Shown: piece after piece, positions 27,449-34,137 of the stretch
Layout: every line of letters begins with the position of its first letter
How positions within the stretch are numbered: the first letter of the stretch is position 1
DNA from: an uncultured Pseudomonadota bacterium
GTDB taxonomy: Bacteria; Myxococcota_A; UBA796; SXON01
Direction of reading: 5' to 3'
Length of the DNA: 60,648 bases
Assembly: GCA_903844155.1 (NCBI GenBank)
Contig: CAIMSU010000212.1
Span: 1 to 60,648, forward strand
The notes under the pieces: model-generated
Seen by the model: the letters and a program-made list of their open reading frames with translations, nothing else
Told to the model about the DNA's origin: nothing
Databases searched by the model: none
Position numbers and translations under genes: made by a program

Positions 27449-28290
27449 TCGGCGACCGGCTCGCGCTCGATCATGTCGCGGAGCACGTCTTCCGCGCGCG
27501 CCTGTCCGGCCGCGACCCGTCGCACGCCCTCGGTGATCGGCAGGTGGCTCGCCCGTCGCAACAGGGCATCGCAGAGCTCCACCAGCGCGGGGTCGCGCTC
27601 ACCGCGGGCCAGCGCAAGACCATGGTGCAACGCCGGATGATCGGGCACGCTCGCGGCGGCGATCAACTCGCCGACCCCGGCCAGACCCGAAAACGTGCGC
27701 GCCTGCGCCCCCGCCCGAGTGAACAGTCGCGCGCCTTCCGCGATCCCGCGGGACACCGCCAGCGCCTGAACGCCAACCCCGGCGCCAAGCCCGCGCGCAG
27801 CCCCCAGCGCCGCGCAAAGAACCTCGACGAGCGCCCCGGCGAGCTCGGTCCCCACGAGATCGTCGGACTGGTAGACCTGGCAGATCGGCGAGCGGAACGC
27901 GCGGTGTGCCAGGGCGCACACCCCCGCGTAGGGCGACGCGACAACGACGGCCGACGGGGCCCCGCGCTCGATCTCCCCCGACAGCAACGGCCCGGCGAGC
28001 GCGGCTACACGCACGCAGGCGCTCTCCTGTCCGACAAGCTCCGAGAGCCTCCCCCCGGTGCGGCTGTCGAGGCCCCGCGCGGCGAGGATGACGACATCGC
28101 CCGGCCCCGGCGCGAGGCGTCCGAGCACCGCGCGCAGCTCGGCGACCGGCCCATCGATGAGCAGCATGTCAGCAAACAAGCTCTCCGCCGACCGGCCCTC
28201 CGCCCGCACCACGTCCGAACCGGCCGCCCACAGCAGGCGCTCGGCCGCGTCGACCCGCTGGCCCTTTCCCACGAGCGCGACGCGCGTCAC
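27445..28290 (-). CDS. GpsA-like protein without catalytic lysines
   Basis: 281 residues, shorter than GpsA (about 330-340). The middle and C-terminal parts align by eye with NAD-dependent glycerol-3-phosphate dehydrogenase: ARGLDSRTGGRLSELV, LAGPLLSGEIERGAPSAVVV, SDDLVGTELAGAL and TFSGLAGVGELI. The catalytic Lys of the KGLE motif is Arg72 here, and the Lys of the ELGGALKN motif is Val155. The N-terminal dinucleotide motif is replaced by VALVGKGQRVD and the segment after it is compressed. It is therefore probably a non-catalytic paralogue or an enzyme with changed function. The GTG start overlaps the acyltransferase stop (GTGA). Confidence 0.75.
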   Translation of the reverse strand: MTRVALVGKGQRVDAAERLLWAAGSDVVRAEGRSAESLFADMLLIDGPVAELRAVLGRLAPGPGDVVILAARGLDSRTGGRLSELVGQESACVRVAALAGPLLSGEIERGAPSAVVVASPYAGVCALAHRAFRSPICQVYQSDDLVGTELAGALVEVLCAALGAARGLGAGVGVQALAVSRGIAEGARLFTRAGAQARTFSGLAGVGELIAAASVPDHPALHHGLALARGERDPALVELCDALLRRASHLPITEGVRRVAAGQARAEDVLRDMIEREPVAD

Positions 28291-29906
28291 GCCCGCGCAC
28301 CACGGAGGTGGAACACGTCCAGCCGATTCCGATAGTACAACGTCAACTCCCCTGCGATCCGCACCCCCCGATCCTCCGTGATTTCGAGCGCGCGCTTCCG
28401 GTGGAAGTTGGCGAACAACGTGACCGCCTCGTCGAGGATGCGGTCCGCGGTTGGGGGGCCGGTGCGCGGTTGGGTCGAGAGCTGAACGAGGGCCGTGGCG
28501 ATCAGCCGCTCCACGTCGGCGCGCGGCACGACCTTCTGGTCGGGCCCAAGCCGAATGAGCCGATAAACGTCGAGCCCAGGGTGGCGGGACGCCAGCACCT
28601 CCCACGCCGCCCACGCCGCAAGATGCGTGGATTGCACGACGAATCCCGCCCGATACGCGTCGCACAGCCGCCCAGCCAGTCGCTCGGTGTAGAGGTGATC
28701 GCGCTGCTCGTCCACAACGACGGCGCCGCCCCTGTCCGTCACGTAGCCGCGCCGATCCACTGGCGACCCGTGCGGGTCCAGCGAGCGCCCATCGGCGTCG
28801 ATCGGGTTGCCCAGCACGTCCATCGGCTGCCCGAAGGTCACGTGCACCCTCGCGTCAAGCTTCAGGAGCTGCCGTACGAAGCTCGCGACCGTCCTCGCCT
28901 CGCTGAACTCGTCGTCCATGATGATGTAGCGCTGCTTTCCCTCATCCGCCAGGGAGTCGGCGATGAGGCTCTCGGCCTCGAGCACCACGCCGATGGAGAG
29001 GGTGCAGGGGACGACGAACACGTCCCCGTCGCCGGCCCGCGAGGGGTCGGCGAGGTTCTCCTGCCACGCCGCCAGGCCCGTCCCCAGCAGGCCCTTCTTG
29101 AGCTTGGACTCCAGTCGCCCGCTTCGCGACCGGGTCCCGCCGGGAAAGAACAGCGAATGGCACTTTCGGCGTAGAACCTCGATGGAGTAGTCCTTGAGCG
29201 TCTCCTTGTAGAGCGCGTTCCGCTTGCGACGATCCACGGTGTAGGCCCCGAGCCGGCGCATGAAAAACCCCATCGCGGGGTTCTCAAAGAGGTTCAGCCC
29301 CGCGCCGTAGGCGAACGGCGGGAGGCCGGCGGCGTAGAGGGCGTAGCCGATGAGCGGCGAGTCGAGGTTCGAGACGTGGGTGGGGGCGAGGATGACGGTC
29401 GCGCGGCGCGTCAGCTCGCGGATCTGCTCGATCGGCCCGGCGATGGCGATGCGCGAGGCGGGATCCAGGTCGCTCCGGCCCGAGACCACGCTCTTGACGA
29501 CGTCGCGCCCGCGTGACGCCGACAACAGCCGCGTGAGCCCGCGCGGGAGCACGCGCGTCGCAAACCGGTAGGTGCGCGGCGAAAAGGGGTTGTGGATCTC
29601 GTTGGCGTACGCCGAAACGAGGTTGAGGACCGCGGTCTCCATCTCGGACCGCCGCATGTCGCGGAGTGTGTTTGCGGCGGCGTCGACGTGGTCGGCGTAG
29701 GCCCTTTCGTCGGGCGTCGGCTCGCCCCGGGCGTCGTCCAGACGCTTGCGCTCGAAGAACACCGTGTCGGCCAGCACCTCCACGAGCGCCGCGTCTGACA
29801 GCGTCGCCAGACGTCGCCGCGCGCGTGTGACCAGAGCCCCCGCGATGACCTCCGCCGAGAGCGCGATGCCCTCGTTCGGCCCGCGGCCCTCCGGAGCGCC
29901 CGACAC
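28287..29906 (-). CDS. Glycerol-3-phosphate acyltransferase-like protein (PlsB/GPAT)
   Basis: 539 residues. The acyltransferase signature HX4D is HVSNLD (His177, Asp182), and FFPGGTRSRSGR is the phosphate-binding motif of GPAT-type enzymes, with Gly in place of the usual Glu in PEGTRS. Nearby FYxxGLNLFENP and MRRLGAYTVDRRKR match the remaining GPAT blocks. It acylates glycerol-3-phosphate or a related acceptor at the inner membrane to begin phospholipid synthesis. The GTG start lies 4 bases after the ExbD-like gene stop, and its end overlaps the GpsA-like gene, so all five genes 31586-27445 form one apparent operon. Confidence 0.87.
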   Translation of the reverse strand: MSGAPEGRGPNEGIALSAEVIAGALVTRARRRLATLSDAALVEVLADTVFFERKRLDDARGEPTPDERAYADHVDAAANTLRDMRRSEMETAVLNLVSAYANEIHNPFSPRTYRFATRVLPRGLTRLLSASRGRDVVKSVVSGRSDLDPASRIAIAGPIEQIRELTRRATVILAPTHVSNLDSPLIGYALYAAGLPPFAYGAGLNLFENPAMGFFMRRLGAYTVDRRKRNALYKETLKDYSIEVLRRKCHSLFFPGGTRSRSGRLESKLKKGLLGTGLAAWQENLADPSRAGDGDVFVVPCTLSIGVVLEAESLIADSLADEGKQRYIIMDDEFSEARTVASFVRQLLKLDARVHVTFGQPMDVLGNPIDADGRSLDPHGSPVDRRGYVTDRGGAVVVDEQRDHLYTERLAGRLCDAYRAGFVVQSTHLAAWAAWEVLASRHPGLDVYRLIRLGPDQKVVPRADVERLIATALVQLSTQPRTGPPTADRILDEAVTLFANFHRKRALEITEDRGVRIAGELTLYYRNRLDVFHLRGARA

Positions 29907-29910
29907 GCGG

Positions 29911-30441
29911 CTACTTGTGCTGGACGGTCAGCCGGTAGCTCGTGAACTGGGCACGGCCAGCGACGCTGAGCACGCCGGTCAACAGGCCATACGGCGTGTC
30001 TTCGTCCGCCACGACCATCAGGATGCCGTCAAAGTCCGGCCCGTGCGTGCGCAGCGCGATGGCGCGCAGGTCGTCCACGCGCTTGCGCAACGCGGTGTCG
30101 AGCGGCGCATACTGGTTCGCGGGGTCCTTGGTGACGATCTCGCCGTTCTTGATCTGGAGCACCGGCTTGTCGTCCACGACGATCGCAGACTTGGAGATCA
30201 TGACGCGAACTGCCGGCACGACGGGGTCCGGCGCCGTGGACTTCGGCGCGCGCAGGTCGTCGTTCAGCGTGATGTTCTCGGGGGAGTCGGCGTAGACCTT
30301 GATCAGGTAGACCAGCAGGATGGTCATGACGTCCATCATGGCCGTCAGGTTCAGGCCCGCCGCCTCTTCCATGTGGCGATGCTTGCGCTTGACGAAGATC
30401 GCGTCGTCATCGCCAGTCTCGGTGTCGAGGACGTCGCTCAT
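29911..30441 (-). CDS. TolR/ExbD-like motor subunit (second copy)
   Basis: 176 residues. An N-terminal cytoplasmic segment of about 30 residues precedes one membrane helix, LNLTAMMDVMTILLVYLIKV, which carries the conserved proton-path Asp. The periplasmic part includes ILMVVADEDTPYGLLTGVLSVAG, the C-terminal ExbD/TolR fold. The start overlaps the stop of the other ExbD-like gene. One TolQ-like plus two TolR-like subunits is the composition of AglRQS, the gliding motor of Myxococcus. No TonB, TolA or TolB is nearby. Confidence 0.88.
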   Translation of the reverse strand: MSDVLDTETGDDDAIFVKRKHRHMEEAAGLNLTAMMDVMTILLVYLIKVYADSPENITLNDDLRAPKSTAPDPVVPAVRVMISKSAIVVDDKPVLQIKNGEIVTKDPANQYAPLDTALRKRVDDLRAIALRTHGPDFDGILMVVADEDTPYGLLTGVLSVAGRAQFTSYRLTVQHK

Positions 30442-30920
30442 TGCGCACCCAACGCGAGCTGGATGCCCGGAAAGAGATCGCCCTTCGCGTCCTTGCGGGC
30501 AGCGTCCATCGTCGCGACAACCTCCTTGTACGGGGTCTTCGCATCGGCCACCACCTGCAGCGCATCCTTCAGGCCGGGCTGACCCGGGGCCGTCGCCTGG
30601 TCCTTGTACTCACGAAGGAGCTGGGTCAGCTCGCCGTAGGGCAGCCCATTGGGCCCGCGGAGCAGCTCACGGGGCGCGACTCCGTAGCTGGTCAGCACCG
30701 AGATCGCGCGCGGTGACACGGCGACAGTCAAGTACCCCTTCTTGTCCACGTCCGACTGGTCCGAAGGCCCACCGGACACCAACGTCGGCACGAGGACAGG
30801 CGCCTCACGAAGCTGGACGATGTTCGCCGTGACGGCGAGCAGGAACATGACCAGGTTGATCATGATGTCGAGGTATGGGACGAGGTTGAGCTCGCCCTCT
30901 CCACCGCCGCCGCCAGCCAT
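30438..30920 (-). CDS. TolR/ExbD-like motor subunit (first copy)
   Basis: 160 residues. The helix LNLVPYLDIMINLVMFLLAV has the conserved Asp after Pro-Tyr-Leu, in the normal ExbD position. The N-terminus is short and Gly-rich. The periplasmic domain includes LQVVADAKTPYKEVVATMDAAR. It differs clearly from the second copy in sequence, so the two are not a recent duplication and probably form a heteromeric pair around the TolQ-like subunit. It follows that gene by 3 bases. Confidence 0.88.
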   Translation of the reverse strand: MAGGGGGEGELNLVPYLDIMINLVMFLLAVTANIVQLREAPVLVPTLVSGGPSDQSDVDKKGYLTVAVSPRAISVLTSYGVAPRELLRGPNGLPYGELTQLLREYKDQATAPGQPGLKDALQVVADAKTPYKEVVATMDAARKDAKGDLFPGIQLALGAQ

Positions 30921-30923
30921 GTG

Positions 30924-31586
30924 CTACCCCTTGGCCGGGCCAGCGTCGGAGGAGCGGGGGCCCTTCCGCCACTGTGCGTGGGCGTTCATGAACTGGAACA
31001 GCGCGTGCTCGGACTTCTCGATGAGGCTCACCGCCTTGGAGTTGACGACGAGATGCCCAAGGATGCACAGCACGGCGATGGACAGACCGAACGCCGTGTT
31101 GTTCATGGCCTCGGAGATGCTCTTCGAGAGCACGTTGGCGCGCTGGTCCGCCGCAACGCCCGAGATCGCCGCGAACGCGCCGATGAGGCCGGTGACGGTT
31201 CCGATGAGGCCGATGAGCGTTGCGATATTCGCGATGGCCCACAGCCAGGAGATGCGCGTCATGACCACCCCGCGCGCGTCCATCATGGCCTGCTCAACCG
31301 CGAGCATGGGGCTCTCGTAGCCATTCTTGATGAGCCCGAGCAGCGTCCGCGTGGCGCGGGAGAGCGCGGGACGCGGCGCGACCTGGCAGGCCTTCGCAGC
31401 GGCGTCGATGTTGCCCACCTTCAAGTACTTCTCGACCGAGGCAACAAACGTCTTCTCGTTGATGGGCAGCACGAAGTAAACGAGGATGAATCGCTCCAGC
31501 GTCACCCCCATCCCCAGGACGAGGAAGGCGATGTTGATGAGCATGAAATACCCACCATCTTTGAAGAACGTAATAATCCAGGCCAT
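30924..31586 (-). CDS. TolQ/ExbB/MotA-like proton channel subunit
   Basis: 220 residues with three predicted membrane helices: FMLINIAFLVLGMGVTLERF near the N-terminus, ISWLWAIANIATLIGLIGTV in the middle and TAFGLSIAVLCILGHLVV late, with IGLIGTVTGLIGAFAAI as the conserved TolQ/ExbB core. With the two TolR-like proteins it would form an inner-membrane proton-driven motor. A GGAG 8 bases before the ATG gives good translation signals. It is the first gene of the operon; an upstream -10-like TACGTT lies at 31772-31777 on the minus strand. Confidence 0.92.
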   Translation of the reverse strand: MAWIITFFKDGGYFMLINIAFLVLGMGVTLERFILVYFVLPINEKTFVASVEKYLKVGNIDAAAKACQVAPRPALSRATRTLLGLIKNGYESPMLAVEQAMMDARGVVMTRISWLWAIANIATLIGLIGTVTGLIGAFAAISGVAADQRANVLSKSISEAMNNTAFGLSIAVLCILGHLVVNSKAVSLIEKSEHALFQFMNAHAQWRKGPRSSDAGPAKG

Positions 31587-31894
31587 TTACATCTCCGGGG
31601 GGCACTACGGGGGACTTGCCGGGGGCAACGTCACCCGATTTCTGGTGTTCGTCTACATCTGCAGGGGAGGAATGTTCGCGAAAGTTCCTGACGGCGAGGG
31701 CGGCGCCGCCTGAACGGCGCGCGCTTCGGGGAGGAGCTTCGGCGCCGGGGGGCCGGGACACCGACCGGGGAAACGTAGCACAGTCCTCCGCACTCGGGCA
31801 GTCGGCGGATGGGCGTACGATGGAAAACGAGCATTGAAAGCGAGTCAGCCCGGCTTGTGAAGGACTCGTCAGGGATTCCGGCCGCGGCGCGCGC
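31587..31894. other. 308-bp intergenic region upstream of the motor operon
   Basis: No gene is supported here. The right end is the 3' flank of the radical SAM gene and the left end is the leader of the TolQ-like gene. A TACGTT at 31772-31777 (minus strand) could be the -10 box for the motor operon, giving a leader of about 180 bases. A GC-rich ggcgccg-containing segment at 31705-31755 can fold, but no clear terminator with a T-run is visible for the radical SAM gene. Confidence 0.4.
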
Positions 31895-33367
31895 TCAGAC
31901 CGTGCCCCATTTGCCCAGCCCGACGCTCGGGATGCTCTTCAGCACGGTGCTCTTCACGATCTCGGTGAGGACGGTCGCACCGCCGATCATCTCCATCAGC
32001 TCGGCCCGCCCCTCGGACTTGGAGAACTTGCGACGGATCAGGTCCGGCCGCATGTAGAAGTTGAGGTAGGCCTTCGTCCGGTACTGGCGCAGGCGCTCGG
32101 CCGTGAATGTCTCGGTTTCAAGCTGGGGGATCGGGCCACCGCCGTTGATCGTGTACCGACGCCAGAAGTCGCCGTCCACGTACCCGCGCTCCTGCGCGAT
32201 CCGGTAGAGGTCGGTGGCGGGGAGCGCGGTGGCGACGGAGTAGCTCGCCCAGTCCAGGCCAAGACCGGCGGAGAACTTGATCATCTCCTCCACGTCCGCG
32301 GGCGTGGTGTCGTAGTAGCCGACCATGAAGTAGCCGCGGGTCTCCAGCCCGACCTCCCGCGCGATCCGGAATGCCTCTTCCGTCTGCTCGCGCGTGATCT
32401 GCTTGTTCATGATCTTGAGCACGCGGTCCGTGCCGGCCTCCACCCCCATGTGGATGGAGCGCAGCCCGGCCTTCTTGAGCCACGTCAGCACCTCGCGATC
32501 GACGGTGTCGACGCGGGCGCGGATGTTGAAATTGACCTTCAGGTTTCGGCGCAGGATCTCCTCGGACAGCGTCCGCATGCGCTTCTTGCCGATGGTGAAG
32601 GTCTCGTCGAACATGACGATCTCCTTCACCCCGTAGGTCTTGACCAGGTACTCCATCTCGTCGACGACGAGCGTTGGAGCGCGAAACTTGAGCTTGTCCG
32701 AGTACACCTGGGAGCAGTACCCACAGTGCCAGGGGCAGCCGCGCGTCGTGACCATGGTCGCGAAGGGCTTGAGCAGCGTGAGGCAGTGGTACCGGTCCAT
32801 CGGGAGCAGATCCCACGCGGGGATCGGGTACTTGTCGATGTCCTTGGACGCGGCGCGCGTGGGGTTCTGGTCGATCTCGCCAGTGGACCGCCGGAAGAGC
32901 GTTCCCGGGATCTTGTCGAGCTCCGAGCCCGACTCCACGTGGTCGCAGATGTCGAGGAAGGTGTCCTCGCCATCGCCGACGACAGCAATGTCGAAGCAGT
33001 CCCACGTCAACGACTCGCGCGGGTAGATGCTCATCTGCGGGCCGCCGCAGACGATGATCGCCTTCGGGCATGCCTGGCGGACGACCTGCGCGATCTCGAT
33101 GACCGCGGGCCAGCCGAGGGTCTTGGCGGTCAGGGCGACGATGTCCGGCTTTTCATCGGCGAATCGCTGCGCCGCGTCCCGGGGCTGGAGGTTCTCGGCA
33201 TGCAGGTCGATGAGGCCGACGGGGTAGCCGTGCTGCCGGACCCACGCTGCGAGCTGGGCCAGAGCGAGCGACGGAAAGATCCCGAGCTTCTCGGCCGCCT
33301 TCTGTGACAGGGGCTGCTGGTCGGCGGCCTCATGGTACTTGACGAAGAGGATCTTGGTTTTTTTCAC
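31895..33367 (-). CDS. B12-binding-type radical SAM protein
   Basis: 490 residues from a GTG at 33367 that has a strong site (gaggag) 6 bases upstream; a longer frame to 33418 is rejected. The N-terminal B12-binding-type domain (KILFVKYHEA, GYPVGLIDLHAENL, IIVCGGPQMSIYP) is followed by CPWHCGYC (Cys211, 215, 218), HMGVEAGTDRVLKIMNKQ and YFMVGYYDTTP, typical of the Elp3/MiaB-like radical SAM domain with cobalamin domain. The substrate is unknown. A possible -10 box TACAAT lies about 39 bases upstream of the GTG, so unlike many neighbours this gene has a leader. Confidence 0.9.
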   Translation of the reverse strand: MKKTKILFVKYHEAADQQPLSQKAAEKLGIFPSLALAQLAAWVRQHGYPVGLIDLHAENLQPRDAAQRFADEKPDIVALTAKTLGWPAVIEIAQVVRQACPKAIIVCGGPQMSIYPRESLTWDCFDIAVVGDGEDTFLDICDHVESGSELDKIPGTLFRRSTGEIDQNPTRAASKDIDKYPIPAWDLLPMDRYHCLTLLKPFATMVTTRGCPWHCGYCSQVYSDKLKFRAPTLVVDEMEYLVKTYGVKEIVMFDETFTIGKKRMRTLSEEILRRNLKVNFNIRARVDTVDREVLTWLKKAGLRSIHMGVEAGTDRVLKIMNKQITREQTEEAFRIAREVGLETRGYFMVGYYDTTPADVEEMIKFSAGLGLDWASYSVATALPATDLYRIAQERGYVDGDFWRRYTINGGGPIPQLETETFTAERLRQYRTKAYLNFYMRPDLIRRKFSKSEGRAELMEMIGGATVLTEIVKSTVLKSIPSVGLGKWGTV

Positions 33368-33496
33368 GGCGCTCCTCGCGGTGGCGCCGAATCTGGCACC
33401 ACGGGCATTGTACCGCACCCGAGCGTCCGGGCCCCGGTGCGACCGCGCGCGCCCGGCACGAATGGGCTACAGATTCGTTGAATGCAGGAGCAATCG

Positions 33497-34096
33497 ATGC
33501 GTCCGTCCCCCGTCCTCTCCGTGGCCATGTGGCTCGTCCCGTCGCTCCTGCTCGGTTGCGCCGGTGGCGACAAATCCGGCGACAGCGCCGCCGTCGACAG
33601 CCCGGTCATCAAGGGCGATCCCCCCGTCAACCCCACGCTGCTGATCAACGAGTTCCTGGCGAGCAACAAGGCCTCCAACGCGGATACTGCCGGGGAGTTC
33701 GACGACTGGATCGAACTGTACAACACGGGCACTGATCGCGTCAGCTTCACGGGGTTGTCGCTTACAGACGACCTCACGAAGCCCGAAAAGTCCCCGCTCC
33801 CCGCGGGCGCGGGGATCGACCCCGGGGCCTACTACCTGGTCTGGTGCGACAACCAGCCCGAGCAGGGGGAAGACCACGCGACCTTCCGGATCGCCAAGTC
33901 GAGCGGCGTCGTGGCGCTCTACTCCAACGCTGCCGGCTACGATTCGCTGCGGGTCGACGGCATCAACTACACCCAGCAGCCGGCGGACCTTTCGGCGGCG
34001 CGGGTGCCAGACGGCTCCACGAACTGGCTGGCCGGCCAGACACCCACTCCGGATGCAGCGAATGGCACCGGCGGAGCCAGCGACTCGGGCCCCTGA
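33497..34096 (+). CDS. Lipoprotein with lamin-tail (LTD) domain
   Basis: 199 residues from the ATG at 33497, which has a GGAG 8-9 bases upstream; an ATG at 33482 would add five residues. The signal peptide ends in lipobox SLLLGC. After an Asp/Ser spacer, LLINEFLASNKASNADTAGEF, DDWIELYNTG and VSFTGLSLTDDLTKP match the bacterial lamin-tail domain. It ends with VPDGSTNWLAGQTPTPDAAN. LTD domains in bacteria occur in secreted and surface proteins, often with nucleases or calcium proteins; here it is the only domain. Confidence 0.88.
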   Translation: MRPSPVLSVAMWLVPSLLLGCAGGDKSGDSAAVDSPVIKGDPPVNPTLLINEFLASNKASNADTAGEFDDWIELYNTGTDRVSFTGLSLTDDLTKPEKSPLPAGAGIDPGAYYLVWCDNQPEQGEDHATFRIAKSSGVVALYSNAAGYDSLRVDGINYTQQPADLSAARVPDGSTNWLAGQTPTPDAANGTGGASDSGP

Positions 34097-34100
34097 CCGG

Positions 34101-34119
34101 TTGACGCGTCAATATTGAC
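34101..34119. promoter_or_regulatory. Overlapping palindromic half-sites upstream of slt
   Basis: TTGAC at 34101, GTCAA at 34108 and TTGAC at 34115 alternate in orientation at an exact 7-bp step. They form two overlapping perfect 12-bp palindromes (ttgacgcgtcaa and gtcaatattgac). The site is in the 41-bp gap between the LTD lipoprotein stop and the transglycosylase start, so it may be an operator. The regulator is not identified. AT content is unusual for this window. Confidence 0.6.
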
Positions 34120-34137
34120 GTGGTACCGACAACGACC

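Noticed and set aside
27445-28665. Longer GpsA-like start within the acyltransferase gene
   Set aside because: The extra N-terminal residues are out-of-frame acyltransferase sequence without a Rossmann motif; the GTGA overlap gives the likely start.
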